Assembly (NCBI RefSeq): GCF_004310295.1
Contig: NZ_SISB01000032.1
Location: forward strand, 1 to 64,000
Source: Pseudomonas sp. BGI-2
GTDB lineage: Bacteria; Pseudomonadota; Gammaproteobacteria; Pseudomonadales; Pseudomonadaceae
DNA: 64,000 nt
Direction: 5' to 3'
This document shows, piece after piece, positions 1-8,378 of the stretch. A program made the translations under genes and the position numbers. Within the stretch, counting starts at the first letter, position 1, and the number at the start of each line of letters is the position of its first letter. Under the pieces are notes generated by a model. That model worked only from the letters and a program-made list of their open reading frames with translations. It did no database searches and was not told the DNA's origin.

Positions 1-1
1 G

Positions 2-106
2 TGCTGGAAGACCAGTACCGTGTACGACGAAAAGGTTTATTTACAGGCCTTGCTCCGGCACGGCTCACCGTTGACCAGCGAGCTGGACACAGCAAAACCG
101 CGTTGA
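2..106 (+). CDS. 3' end of an unidentified gene, possibly an IS110-type transposase (partial)
   Basis: An open frame enters from the left edge and stops with TGA at 104-106. It encodes about 34 residues, including VYDEKVYLQALLRHGSPL. The pattern of a VYDE...YL.AL...GSPL tail resembles, from memory, the C-terminus of IS110/IS116-type transposases, but too little is present to be sure. It points the same way as nothing else nearby (the next gene is on the other strand), which fits an isolated insertion. The alternative is a chance frame. Confidence 0.3.
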   Translation, partial: CWKTSTVYDEKVYLQALLRHGSPLTSELDTAKPR

Positions 107-151
107 CGGAAAGGCTCAGGGCGTGATGGCGGACTGTCTGTTACCAAGATG

Positions 152-195
152 CTGACTGACACACCGTCATCGCGAGCAAGCTAGCTCCCACAGTG
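152..195. repeat. Single REP-like arm (tgtgggagc family)
   Basis: The stretch carries cgcgagcaagctagctccca, a slightly degenerate copy of the REP arm seen paired at 22814-22903, 29686-29776 and 33067-33155. No second arm is visible. Nothing else is recognisable in 107-221. Confidence 0.6.
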
Positions 196-221
196 GAGTC
201 ATTGCCAGTAGAAAATCAGTG

Positions 222-959
222 TCAGTTCGGGTCAAACGGATAGGGTTGTTTCCAGCGTTCGAAGATCGGTTTCAACCGGCCGCTTTTCACCAGCAGCTCC
301 ATGCGCTGGTCGAACAGCGCCATCAACGTTCGGGCCTTGGGCGTATCGGCAAAGCACAGGTACAGCGGCAATTCCGCGATATGGGTACGACGAAACTGCG
401 AAGGATCCTTGGCCCACTTGAGGACATAGTCGACTTCGGTCAGCGCGTCGATGTAATAGTCGGCGCGGTTGCGGGTCAGCATCGACAAAATGCCGGTGCG
501 CCGAATGACTTCGTTATAGCGGCGGATGTTGGGCAGGTAATCCTGAAAGTCGTAGCCCCGGACCCAGGCCAGTCGATAGTTGCCCAGCGTCTCCGGGGTC
601 GGCGCCGGATTGCTCGCCAGACCCAGGGCATAGATGTGATCAGTGTCGAAGTTCCAGCGCGGATAAAGCAGATCGCTGTTCTCGCCATGGTAGGAACCGA
701 CACAGGCATCCACTTCGCGGCGCTGGGCCAGCCCGACGGAGCGCGTGTAAGGCTCGGTGCGAATGTCCAGCTTGACGCCAGCCGGCTCGAACACTTCCCG
801 CAGCACGTCCCAGCCCAGGCCATGGCCATCAGCGGCGGTGTAGTCTTCCCAGTCTTCGCTGGCCAGATGAATAACCGATGGCGTCGTCGTCCCGTCACCC
901 GCCTGGGCGAGCGAGCAAAACATCGTGAACACCATCACCGCCAACCAGCGTCGAGCCAT
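222..959 (-). CDS. Periplasmic solute-binding protein (amino-acid ABC type, SBP_bac_3-like)
   Basis: A 245-residue protein with a clear N-terminal signal peptide (MARRWLAVMVFTMFCSLAQA, cleavage after AQA). The body has the features of family-3 extracellular solute-binding proteins, including EPYTRSVGLAQRREVDAC and a C-terminal tail of the form KSGRLKPIFERWKQ. The start at 959 is chosen because the signal peptide begins there and a GGGGATTAAGG stretch sits just upstream; longer frames lack both. It lies 22 bases after pgpA on the same strand, so it may be the last gene of the rib-nusB-thiL-pgpA transcript. No permease or ATPase is next to it, so it may be an orphan or a sensor-type binding protein. 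The ligand is unknown. Confidence 0.8.
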   Translation of the reverse strand: MARRWLAVMVFTMFCSLAQAGDGTTTPSVIHLASEDWEDYTAADGHGLGWDVLREVFEPAGVKLDIRTEPYTRSVGLAQRREVDACVGSYHGENSDLLYPRWNFDTDHIYALGLASNPAPTPETLGNYRLAWVRGYDFQDYLPNIRRYNEVIRRTGILSMLTRNRADYYIDALTEVDYVLKWAKDPSQFRRTHIAELPLYLCFADTPKARTLMALFDQRMELLVKSGRLKPIFERWKQPYPFDPN

Positions 960-981
960 CCTTAATCCCCTGTTTCGCCCT

Positions 982-1485
982 TCAGGCGAAAATCCATACC
1001 AGCCCCTGCATCGCCAGCCACGCAAACACCCCGGCCAATACGTCATCGAGCATGATCCCGACGCCACCGTGCACGTGCCGGTCGATCCAGTGAATCGGCC
1101 AAGGCTTGAGAATGTCGAAGAAGCGGAACACCACGAACCCCGCCAGCAACCAGTACCAACCTTCCGGCACCAGCCACAAGGTGATCCACATCCCGACCAT
1201 TTCGTCCCAGACGATGCCTTCGTGGTCGTGTACCCGCAAATCGTCGGCGACTTTGCCGCACAGCCAGAAGCCGAACAGCATGGTGATGCCGAGCATCAGC
1301 CAGTAACCCCAGTCGGGCAGCATCTGCCACAACGGGATGAAGGGTAGCGCAACTAACGAACCCCAGGTGCCCGGTGCTTTTGGCAAGGTGCCCGAGCCGA
1401 AGCCGAACGCCAGGAAATGCCATGGATTGCGCCAGACTGAAGGCGGTACGAATTCCGCCGGGACCTGTTTGGGATGATCTGTCAC
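982..1485 (-). CDS. pgpA: Phosphatidylglycerophosphatase A
   Basis: A 167-residue integral membrane phosphatase that dephosphorylates phosphatidylglycerophosphate to phosphatidylglycerol in the inner membrane. Family hallmarks are visible: the N-terminal GTWGSLVALP segment, then DEMVGMWITLWLVP, and a C-terminal HGGVGIMLDDVLAG segment carrying acidic active-site residues between hydrophobic helices. Its start overlaps the end of thiL by four bases, which indicates translational coupling. The thiL-pgpA pairing is conserved in gammaproteobacteria. Confidence 0.95.
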   Translation of the reverse strand: MTDHPKQVPAEFVPPSVWRNPWHFLAFGFGSGTLPKAPGTWGSLVALPFIPLWQMLPDWGYWLMLGITMLFGFWLCGKVADDLRVHDHEGIVWDEMVGMWITLWLVPEGWYWLLAGFVVFRFFDILKPWPIHWIDRHVHGGVGIMLDDVLAGVFAWLAMQGLVWIFA

Positions 1486-2447
1486 GGTGTCTCCCGAAAA
1501 TGTTGATAGCCCCGGGTTTGCGGGGTGATGTCCTGCCCAGTGGCATCCAGTAGCGTCACGCCCTGCCCCGTCACAACGCGCCCGACCACATGGATCGGCC
1601 AGCCGTCGCTCAACAATTGCGCTAACTCCACGGACGGCAAGGTAAAGGCCAGTACGTAATCATCACCGCCGCTCAGGGCCGCTATTTCTGCACTCGATTG
1701 ACCGAGGAAGGCGACTAAAGCTTTCGACAATGGCAGCGTGTCCCGTTCAATCTGAATGCCGACCTTCGACGCGAGGGCAATATGCCCGCAGTCCGCGAGT
1801 AGGCCGTCGGAGATGTCCAGCGCCGAGGTGGCTTTGCCACGCAGTGCCTGACCCAACGCCAGTTGCGGCTGCGGCGACCAGTAATGGGCCAGCAATGGAT
1901 CGGCGATCGCGGATTCAGCCGTCCGCTGACCCAGCACCAGCGGCAAGGCACCCGCCGCATTGCCCAACTCACCGCCAACGCAGAGCAAATCGCCGGGTTG
2001 TGCACCGCTGCGGGTCAACGCCTTGCCAGCCGGCACCCGACCGAACACGGTCATGGTCAGGCTCAACGGCCCCCGCGTGGTATCACCGCCCACCAGCGCC
2101 ACACCGCAGCCCTGTGCCATGAGGTTCAAACCACGGGCGTAGGCGTCCAGCCAATCGGCGGTCACCGTCGGCAAAGTCAGGGCAAGGGTAAAGGCAATGG
2201 GGGTGGCGCCCATGGCAGCCAGATCGCTGACGGCCACAGCAAGCGAGCGCTGACCGAGCAGAAACGGGTCGCAAGGATCTGCGAAATGCACACCGGCCAC
2301 GAGTGTGTCGGTGGAAATCGCCAACTGCTCCCCGGGAGGAACAGCCAGCAAGGCGCAGTCATCGCCGATTCCGAGGGCAACGCCTTCGCCGCCCTGCGCA
2401 CAAGGCGCGGCGGCGAAGAAGTTGCGGATCAGCTCAAACTCGCCCAT
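1482..2447 (-). CDS. thiL: Thiamine-monophosphate kinase
   Basis: A 321-residue AIR-synthase-fold kinase that phosphorylates thiamine monophosphate to the active cofactor thiamine pyrophosphate. It starts MGEFELIRNFF and carries the metal/nucleotide motif GIGDDCALL near residue 26, then STDTLVAGVHF, the glycine-rich GGDTTRGPLSLT segment, and ALDISDGLLADCGHI towards the C-terminus. Length is normal for the family. It follows nusB by 18 bases and overlaps pgpA by four, in the order conserved across Pseudomonas. Confidence 0.96.
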   Translation of the reverse strand: MGEFELIRNFFAAAPCAQGGEGVALGIGDDCALLAVPPGEQLAISTDTLVAGVHFADPCDPFLLGQRSLAVAVSDLAAMGATPIAFTLALTLPTVTADWLDAYARGLNLMAQGCGVALVGGDTTRGPLSLTMTVFGRVPAGKALTRSGAQPGDLLCVGGELGNAAGALPLVLGQRTAESAIADPLLAHYWSPQPQLALGQALRGKATSALDISDGLLADCGHIALASKVGIQIERDTLPLSKALVAFLGQSSAEIAALSGGDDYVLAFTLPSVELAQLLSDGWPIHVVGRVVTGQGVTLLDATGQDITPQTRGYQHFRETP

Positions 2448-2465
2448 AGCGGTTGCAAGCGCCGA

Positions 2466-2966
2466 TCAGCGCTTGAACGCCTTGACTTCAGCTTCACGCA
2501 GACGCGGGGCCAGCTTGTCGAGCACACCGTTGACGAACTTGTGGCCGTCGGTGGAACCGTAGACCTTGGCCAGTTCAATACCTTCGTTGATCACCACGCG
2601 GTATGGAACGTCGACGCGCTTGAGCAGTTCCCAGGTGGACAGGCGCAAAACCGCCAGTTCAACCGGATCGAGCTCGTCGATGGTGATGTCCAGGCACGGG
2701 CCGAGGGCAGAATCGATCTCGGTCTTGTGCGCCGGCACGCCGTGCAGGATGTCGTGGAAGTAGGCGGCATCGACATCGCTGAAATCGTTATCGACCCGGA
2801 ACTGCGCTTCGATTTCGTTCAGCGAAGTTTTGGCCATGTGCCATTGATACAGCGCCTGAGTCGCGAGCTGACGGGCTTCGCGACGCTTGACGCTCTTGGA
2901 TGGCTTGCCAGCGTCCGCAGGTTTCGGATCGCGCGGGTTGAAACGATCACTTTCGTCGCTAATCAC
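2466..2966 (-). CDS. nusB: Transcription antitermination factor NusB
   Basis: A 166-residue all-helical protein that binds boxA RNA together with NusE (S10) in rRNA antitermination complexes. The core is typical: [18 protein letters not shown], then [20 protein letters not shown] and [12 protein letters not shown] at the C-terminus. An N-terminal extension of about 25 charged residues ([20 protein letters not shown]) precedes the core. The start overlaps the end of ribH by four bases. Its partner S10 is encoded at 61019-61330 of this window. Confidence 0.96.
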   Translation of the reverse strand: MISDESDRFNPRDPKPADAGKPSKSVKRREARQLATQALYQWHMAKTSLNEIEAQFRVDNDFSDVDAAYFHDILHGVPAHKTEIDSALGPCLDITIDELDPVELAVLRLSTWELLKRVDVPYRVVINEGIELAKVYGSTDGHKFVNGVLDKLAPRLREAEVKAFKR

Positions 2967-3439
2967 TTGGCCTCCAACTGCGCCAGCAGGCTGACCATTT
3001 CCAGAGCGGACAGGGCAGCTTCGGCACCTTTGTTGCCGGCCTTGGTGCCGGAACGTTCGATGGCTTGCTCGATGGAGTCAACGGTCAGCACGCCGAAAGC
3101 AACCGGTACGCCGAACTCCATGGACACCTGGGCCAGGCCCTTGGTGCATTCGCCCGCCACGTATTCGAAGTGCGGAGTACCGCCACGAATGACCGCGCCC
3201 AGGGCGATGATTGCTGCGTATTCGCCCTTTTGAGCGACTTTTTGCGCAACCAGCGGGATTTCGAAGGCGCCAGGCGCGCGGATGATGGTGATGTCGCTTT
3301 CGCTCACGCCGTGGCGAACCAGGGCATCAACTGCACCGCTGACCAGACTTTCAACGACGAAGCTGTTGAAACGGCCCACTACCAAAGCGTAGCGGCCTTT
3401 AGGCGCGATGAAGGTACCTTCGATGGTCTTCAGGGTCAT
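2963..3439 (-). CDS. ribH: 6,7-dimethyl-8-ribityllumazine synthase
   Basis: A 158-residue lumazine synthase that condenses 5-amino-6-ribitylamino-uracil with 3,4-dihydroxy-2-butanone 4-phosphate, the penultimate step to riboflavin. Diagnostic segments are visible: [15 protein letters not shown] (substrate binding), the [13 protein letters not shown] motif, [15 protein letters not shown] with the catalytic-region histidine, and [17 protein letters not shown]. It is 91 bases downstream of ribB, with nusB overlapping its end. Confidence 0.97.
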   Translation of the reverse strand: MTLKTIEGTFIAPKGRYALVVGRFNSFVVESLVSGAVDALVRHGVSESDITIIRAPGAFEIPLVAQKVAQKGEYAAIIALGAVIRGGTPHFEYVAGECTKGLAQVSMEFGVPVAFGVLTVDSIEQAIERSGTKAGNKGAEAALSALEMVSLLAQLEAK

Positions 3440-3530
3440 TCGTTAGATCTCTTAAAGAGCCGGGACACGTTTTCTACGCGTCCCTCGGTGATGTGTTAGC
3501 CGCGAATCAAGGACTGGAAACAACCGGTCA

Positions 3531-4622
3531 TTATTCGGAGGGCACGTATTCTACAACTTCCAGATCGAAACCGGATATCGCATTAAATTTCATTGGCGCA
3601 GACATCAGGCGCATTTTGCGCACGCCCAGGTCCCGGAGGATCTGCGAACCGGCACCGACGATGCTGTAGGTGGTCGGTTTTTTCGCCGGTACGTGCTCCG
3701 CGGTTTCGCGGATGTGCGCCAGCAACACGTCGCCATCGAGCGGGTGACCGAGCAACAGCACGACGCCGCTGCCGGCCTCGGCCACCGCGGCCATGGCGGC
3801 GCGCAGGCTCCAGCGCCCCGGTTGTTTGACCATCAACAGGTCGCGCAGCGGGTCCATGTTGTGTACGCGAACCAGGGTCGGTTCTTCGGCGCACACGGTG
3901 CCCAGGGTCAGGGCCATGTGCACGTCGCCTTCCACGGAATCACGATAGGTCACCAGGTTGAACTGGCCCAGTTCGCTGTCCAGCGGCTGCTCGGCAATCC
4001 GCTGAACGGTACGTTCGTGGATCATCCGGTAGTGAATCAGGTCGGCGATGGTGCCGATCTTGATGTTGTGTTCGGCCGCGAAGGCTTCGAGTTCGGTGCG
4101 ACGGGACATGGTGCCGTCGTCGTTCATCACTTCGCAGATCACCCCGCTCGGCTCGAAACCGGCCATGCGCGCCAGGTCGCACGCCGCTTCGGTGTGGCCG
4201 GCGCGTGCCAGGGTGCCGCCAGCCTGGGCCATCAGCGGGAAGATGTGGCCAGGGCTGACGATGTCTTCAGCCTTGGCGTCTTTCGCGGCGGCCGCTTGCA
4301 CGGTGCGCGCGCGGTCGGCAGCGGAGATGCCGGTGGTCACGCCTTCGGCCGCTTCGATGGACACGGTGAACTTGGTGCCGAAGCCGGAACCGTTGCGCGG
4401 CGCCATCAAGGGCAACTTGAGTAGTTCGCAGCGCTCGCGACTCATCGGCATGCAGATCAGGCCACGGGCGTGCTTGGCCATGAAGTTGATGTGTTCAGCC
4501 TTGCAGCACTCGGCGGCCATGATCAGGTCGCCTTCGTTCTCGCGGTCTTCGTCATCCATGAGGATGACCATCTTGCCTTGGCGGATGTCTTCAACCAGTT
4601 CTTCGATGCTATTGAGCGCCAC
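3531..4622 (-). CDS. ribB: 3,4-dihydroxy-2-butanone-4-phosphate synthase with a degenerate GTP cyclohydrolase II domain
   Basis: A 363-residue RibBA-type protein with a GTG start at 4622 (MALNSIEELVEDIRQGK), chosen because it fits the family N-terminus and follows the ribE stop closely. The N-terminal RibB half is intact: MDDEDRENEGDLIMAAE holds the metal-binding acidic loop, with RAGHTEAACDLARMAG further on. The C-terminal half aligns with GTP cyclohydrolase II, but at the place where active enzymes carry the zinc-binding SECLTGD...RCDCG stretch it reads VRVHNMDPLRDLLMV, with no cysteines. It is therefore expected to supply only the RibB activity; a separate RibA must exist elsewhere. The P. 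aeruginosa counterpart is a similar long RibB. Confidence 0.93.
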   Translation of the reverse strand: MALNSIEELVEDIRQGKMVILMDDEDRENEGDLIMAAECCKAEHINFMAKHARGLICMPMSRERCELLKLPLMAPRNGSGFGTKFTVSIEAAEGVTTGISAADRARTVQAAAAKDAKAEDIVSPGHIFPLMAQAGGTLARAGHTEAACDLARMAGFEPSGVICEVMNDDGTMSRRTELEAFAAEHNIKIGTIADLIHYRMIHERTVQRIAEQPLDSELGQFNLVTYRDSVEGDVHMALTLGTVCAEEPTLVRVHNMDPLRDLLMVKQPGRWSLRAAMAAVAEAGSGVVLLLGHPLDGDVLLAHIRETAEHVPAKKPTTYSIVGAGSQILRDLGVRKMRLMSAPMKFNAISGFDLEVVEYVPSE

Positions 4623-4638
4623 TAGGCACCCCCTTGGG

Positions 4639-5304
4639 TCAGGATTTGAGGTAGCCGTTGGCGGCCAGAAAGCTTTCGGTAATGGTGCTGCCGGCCGTTG
4701 GCTCTGCGGCCTTGTCGCCCAGCAACAGGCGCTCCAGATAACGGGCCAGCAAGTCAACTTCGAGGTTCACCCGGCGACCTGGCTGGTACGACGCCATGAT
4801 GGTTTCGCTCAGGGTGTGCGGAATGATCGTCAGCAGGAACTCGGCGCCATCGACCGCGTTCACGGTCAGGCTGGTGCCGTCGACGGTGATCGAGCCTTTA
4901 TGAGCGATGTACTTGGCCAGCTCTTTCGGTGCGCGGATGCGGAATTCCACAGCGCGAGCATTCTCGGTACGGGCAACCACTTCGCCCACGCCATCAACGT
5001 GCCCGCTGACCAGGTGCCCGCCGAGGCGAGTGGTCGGGGTCAGGGCTTTTTCCAGGTTCACCGGGCTGCCGCTTTTCAGGTCATTCATCGCGGTGCAGTC
5101 GAGGGTTTCGCGACTGACGTCCGCCGCGAAGCCATTGCCTGGCAATTCAACCGCAGTCAGGCACACGCCGTTGACCGCGATGCTGTCGCCCAGTTTGACG
5201 TCGCTCAAATCGAGCTTGCCGGTTTCTACGTGTACCCGCACATCTCCGCCTTTTGGGGTCAATGCACGAATACTGCCGATGGATTCGATGATGCCGGTAA
5301 ACAT
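4639..5304 (-). CDS. ribE: Riboflavin synthase, alpha chain
   Basis: A 221-residue riboflavin synthase that dismutates two lumazine molecules to riboflavin. The start at 5304 gives the invariant MFTGIIESIGSI N-terminus and has a strong GAGGAGGA Shine-Dalgarno. Two tandem beta-barrel (Lum_binding) repeats are visible: the first around DSIAVNGVCLTAVEL, the second around LGGHLVSGHVDGVGEV to ITVDGTSLTVNAVDG. The gene is often called ribC in Pseudomonas. It lies between ribD and ribB in the rib operon. Confidence 0.96.
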   Translation of the reverse strand: MFTGIIESIGSIRALTPKGGDVRVHVETGKLDLSDVKLGDSIAVNGVCLTAVELPGNGFAADVSRETLDCTAMNDLKSGSPVNLEKALTPTTRLGGHLVSGHVDGVGEVVARTENARAVEFRIRAPKELAKYIAHKGSITVDGTSLTVNAVDGAEFLLTIIPHTLSETIMASYQPGRRVNLEVDLLARYLERLLLGDKAAEPTAGSTITESFLAANGYLKS

Positions 5305-5350
5305 GGAGTCCTCCTCGAGAACAAAGCCGTCGCTAGGCTGCGGCCAGGAA

Positions 5351-6484
5351 TTATACGCTCGCCGCCGACGCAGGAATGGCGATGACTCGCCAGTCATCGC
5401 CAACCGCGCGAATTTCGGTGATTTTGAGCTCGGGCGCGTCCTTCATTTGCGCCAGCGGCCAGTCCAGCAGCGGGCGTGCCGAGGAGCCAAGAAACTTGCC
5501 GGCGATGAAAATCTGGAATTCGTCCACCAGACCTTGCTGGGCAAAAGCCCCAGCCAGACGCGGACCCGCTTCGACCAACACTTCGTTGACCCCACGATTG
5601 GCCAGTTCGACCAGCAGTTTGCGCAGGTCAACCAAGCCATCGTCACCGGCCACGATCAGGCATTCCGGACCGTTGGCGTATTGCTCTTCGACCGCCATGC
5701 ACGTGGCGACCAACGCAGGCCCGGCCTTGAAAAACGGCGCATCGAGCGGTACTCGCAAACGGCCGTCGATCAGCACGCGCAGCGGCGGACGGCTCATGGC
5801 CAGGGCCGTTTGCTCGGCGTCCAGGCCCAGTTCATCGGCACGCACGGTCAGTCGGGCGTTGTCCGTCAGCACCGTGTCGGCGCCGGTCAGCACTACGCTG
5901 GCCTGCGCGCGCAGGCGTTGTACCGCCGAACGCGCGGCCGGGCCGGTGATCCATTGGCTTTCGCCGCTTTCCATCGCCGTGCGACCGTCCAGGCTCATGG
6001 CCAACTTGACCCGCACGAATGGCAAGCCATGTTCCATGCGTTTGAGGAAGCCTTGATTGAGCTTGCGCGCCTCGCCTTCCAGCACGCCGCTTTCGATGGC
6101 AATACCGGCCTGAGCCAAACGCTGCATGCCGCGACCGGCCACCGATGGGTTCGGGTCCTGCATCGCCGCGACGACGCGAGCGAGGCCGGCGTTCACCAGC
6201 GCATCGGCGCAGGGCGGCGTGCGACCGTGGTGGCTGCAAGGTTCGAGGGTCACGTAAGCCGTGGCGCCACGGGCCTTGTCGCCAGCGGCGCGCAGGGCGT
6301 GGACTTCAGCGTGGGGTTCGCCGGTGCGCTCGTGCCAGCCTTCGCCGACAATCTGCCCGTCACGCACGATCACGCAGCCAACCCGGGGGTTGGGGTGCGT
6401 CGTGTAATGACCTTTACGCGCCAGTTCCAGGGCGCGGGCCATGTAATGGGCGTCGAGGACAGCTTGTTCTGCGGAGGTGGTCAT
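5351..6484 (-). CDS. ribD: Bifunctional riboflavin deaminase/reductase RibD
   Basis: A 377-residue bifunctional enzyme for the second and third steps of riboflavin synthesis. The N-terminal cytidine-deaminase-like domain shows the zinc motif HAEVHAL followed by [17 protein letters not shown]. The C-terminal RibD_C reductase domain begins near residue 150 with [17 protein letters not shown] and continues to [13 protein letters not shown]. Its start overlaps the end of nrdR by four bases, so the two are translationally coupled. Confidence 0.96.
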   Translation of the reverse strand: MTTSAEQAVLDAHYMARALELARKGHYTTHPNPRVGCVIVRDGQIVGEGWHERTGEPHAEVHALRAAGDKARGATAYVTLEPCSHHGRTPPCADALVNAGLARVVAAMQDPNPSVAGRGMQRLAQAGIAIESGVLEGEARKLNQGFLKRMEHGLPFVRVKLAMSLDGRTAMESGESQWITGPAARSAVQRLRAQASVVLTGADTVLTDNARLTVRADELGLDAEQTALAMSRPPLRVLIDGRLRVPLDAPFFKAGPALVATCMAVEEQYANGPECLIVAGDDGLVDLRKLLVELANRGVNEVLVEAGPRLAGAFAQQGLVDEFQIFIAGKFLGSSARPLLDWPLAQMKDAPELKITEIRAVGDDWRVIAIPASAASV

Positions 6485-6945
6485 TCTTTCACCGGCTCAC
6501 GGGCCAGGCGATCGATCTCTTCGCGGAACTCGTTGAGGTCCTGGAAGCGCCGATACACGGAGGCGAAACGAATGTAGGCGACTTCGTCGAGCTTTTGCAG
6601 CTCGGCCATCACCAGTTCACCAACCACGAGGGATTTGACCTCGCGCTCACCGGTGGCGCGCAGTTTGTGTTTGATGTGCACCAGCGACGATTCGAGGCGC
6701 TCGACACTCACCGGGCGCTTCTCCAGCGCACGCTGCATGCCCGCGCGCAGTTTTTCTTCGTCGAAGGGCTGACGGCTACCGTCGGTTTTGATCAGGCGCG
6801 GCAACACCAGTTCGGCAGTCTCGAACGTCGTGAAACGCTCGCCGCAGGCCAGGCATTCACGCCGGCGGCGTACCTGTTCGCCCTCGGCGACCAGACGCGA
6901 GTCGATGACCTTGGTGTCGTTGGCACCGCAGAAGGGACAGTGCAT
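6481..6945 (-). CDS. nrdR: Transcriptional repressor NrdR
   Basis: A 154-residue NrdR, the nucleotide-sensing repressor of ribonucleotide reductase genes. The start at 6945 gives [17 protein letters not shown], the first half of the zinc ribbon (C3, C6), completed by [12 protein letters not shown] (C31, C34). The ATP-cone follows ([18 protein letters not shown] to [13 protein letters not shown]). Longer upstream frames do not fit the family. It is the first gene of the operon running towards pgpA, as in other pseudomonads. Confidence 0.97.
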   Translation of the reverse strand: MHCPFCGANDTKVIDSRLVAEGEQVRRRRECLACGERFTTFETAELVLPRLIKTDGSRQPFDEEKLRAGMQRALEKRPVSVERLESSLVHIKHKLRATGEREVKSLVVGELVMAELQKLDEVAYIRFASVYRRFQDLNEFREEIDRLAREPVKE

Positions 6946-7072
6946 GGTGGCAGGCAACAAAAAAAGGGAGGGCCATGGTAGCGCATCCCCGTGGCAAGAC
7001 AAGCCATAGGGTTTACGGTATACAGACGGGCTATATGCCTGATTCATGGATTTCACCTTGCTGGAGCCGCAA

Positions 7073-7537
7073 ATGTCCCTAAGACCGCTCGTCTTGCTCA
7101 GTCTTTTCAGCCTGCTGGTGGCCTGCAGCAGCGATGCGCCCAAGCCCCAACCGCCGACGCCGGGCCCCGCGCCACAACAGGCGCAGAAGAAAGCCAAGGA
7201 ATCGGCCAACCTCGGCCCGCTGCCCGCCTATCAGCGTGAACTGAGCGGCACCCTGCAAGGCGTGCCGGCCGGTGCCGAAGTCGAACTGGCGCTGCTGGTG
7301 ATCGACGACAAGGACCGCCCGCAACAATTGCTCGCCAGTTCGAGCCTGATCGGCACCAATCAAGTGTTGCCGTTTCACCTGCGCTTTAACCCGGAGTCGT
7401 TCCCGGCCGGTGTTCGCGTTGAATTGCGGGGCCGTGCCAGCCAGTCTGGCCAGTTGATTTTGCATTTGCCGTCGCAGGTCATTACCCAGCCGACGACCCA
7501 GGCCCTGGGTCAGCTGCAATTCGTCAAAGCGCCATGA
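7073..7537 (+). CDS. YbaY/YscW-type outer-membrane lipoprotein
   Basis: A 154-residue lipoprotein. The start at 7073 gives [20 protein letters not shown], a lipoprotein signal with lipobox LVAC, so C18 would be acylated. A Pro/Gln-rich linker follows, then a beta-rich domain ([20 protein letters not shown] to [12 protein letters not shown]) like that of YbaY/YscW-domain proteins. Members are thought to aid membrane protein assembly, but the role of this one is unknown. It is divergent from nrdR and overlaps the methyltransferase gene by four bases. Confidence 0.8.
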   Translation: MSLRPLVLLSLFSLLVACSSDAPKPQPPTPGPAPQQAQKKAKESANLGPLPAYQRELSGTLQGVPAGAEVELALLVIDDKDRPQQLLASSSLIGTNQVLPFHLRFNPESFPAGVRVELRGRASQSGQLILHLPSQVITQPTTQALGQLQFVKAP

Positions 7538-8190
7538 TTGCACCGCTCGACCTGCAACAGGCGTTGGGTGAACTGCTCGGTGACGCGCAGCTTGTGCCTG
7601 TCGCGTTGCCCGATACCGAGCTGAAACTCTGGCTGATCGACGGCGACAACATGGACCGCGCGTTCAGCCCGGAGGAAACCCGCCGGATTCTGCATGAACC
7701 GCCGTACTGGAGTTTCTGCTGGGCCAGCGGTCTGGCAGTCGCCCGCTACCTCGCTGAATTTCCTGAGTGGGTCAAAGGCAAACGCGTGCTGGATTTTGGC
7801 GCCGGTTCGGGGGTGGCGGGGATCGCAGCGGTTAAGGCCGGGGCGCTGGAAGTGGTGGCCTGTGACCTGGACCCGCTGGCGATTGCCGCATGCCGGGCGA
7901 ATGCTGAACTCAATGACGTACAGCTTGATTACTCGACGGACTTTTTCGCCGAGGCGGATCGGTTTGATCTGATTCTGGTGGCCGACGTGCTTTACGACCG
8001 AGCGAATCTGCCGTTGCTTGATGAGTTTTTGAGTCGTGGCCGGGAAGCGTTGGTGGCGGATTCGCGGGTGAGGGATTTTCGTCACCCGTTGTATCAACGT
8101 ATCGAGATGCTGGAAGCGATGACGTTGCCGGATCTGGCTGAGCCTGAAGAGTTTCGGCATGTAAGCCTGTACCACGCTCGGCGTAGCTAA
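7534..8190 (+). CDS. Class I SAM-dependent methyltransferase (ETFB-KMT/PrmA-like)
   Basis: A 218-residue protein with the Rossmann methyltransferase core. Motif I is VLDFGAGSGVAGIAA; the acidic end of the next strand is in EVVACDLDPLAIAACRANAEL; and DLILVADVLYDRANLPLL corresponds to motif IV. The upstream PPYWSFCWASGLAVARYL segment is typical of the nicotinamide N-methylase-like/ETFB lysine methyltransferase branch (COG3897), so a protein lysine substrate is plausible but not shown. A REP pair follows the stop immediately. Confidence 0.85.
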   Translation: MIAPLDLQQALGELLGDAQLVPVALPDTELKLWLIDGDNMDRAFSPEETRRILHEPPYWSFCWASGLAVARYLAEFPEWVKGKRVLDFGAGSGVAGIAAVKAGALEVVACDLDPLAIAACRANAELNDVQLDYSTDFFAEADRFDLILVADVLYDRANLPLLDEFLSRGREALVADSRVRDFRHPLYQRIEMLEAMTLPDLAEPEEFRHVSLYHARRS

Positions 8191-8193
8191 AAG

Positions 8194-8279
8194 CTTCGCG
8201 GGCAAGCCTCGCTCCTACAAGTCCGCGTCGTTATTGAGAGGGGCACTAAATCTGTAGGAGCGAGGCTTGCCCGCGAAGG
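8194..8279. repeat. REPIN (two inverted REP arms, tgtaggagc family)
   Basis: Arm one, cttcgcgggcaagcctcgct, starts at 8194. Arm two is its inverted copy, beginning tgtaggagcgaggcttgccc at 8253. They are separated by about 32 bases. It lies in the gap between the methyltransferase and cnoX. Confidence 0.95.
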
Positions 8280-8378
8280 CGTCCGGTCAGGCAACACACA
8301 TCTCAAAGGCCATCCCGCTTCCGGCCGCCCCCCACCAAGCCGTATAGTTGCCCCATTCACGCTTCCAAGAGATCCCCC

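Noticed and set aside
3440-3530. A possible FMN riboswitch in the gap between ribB and ribH.
   Set aside because: The gap of 91 bases is too short and lacks the conserved RFN blocks.
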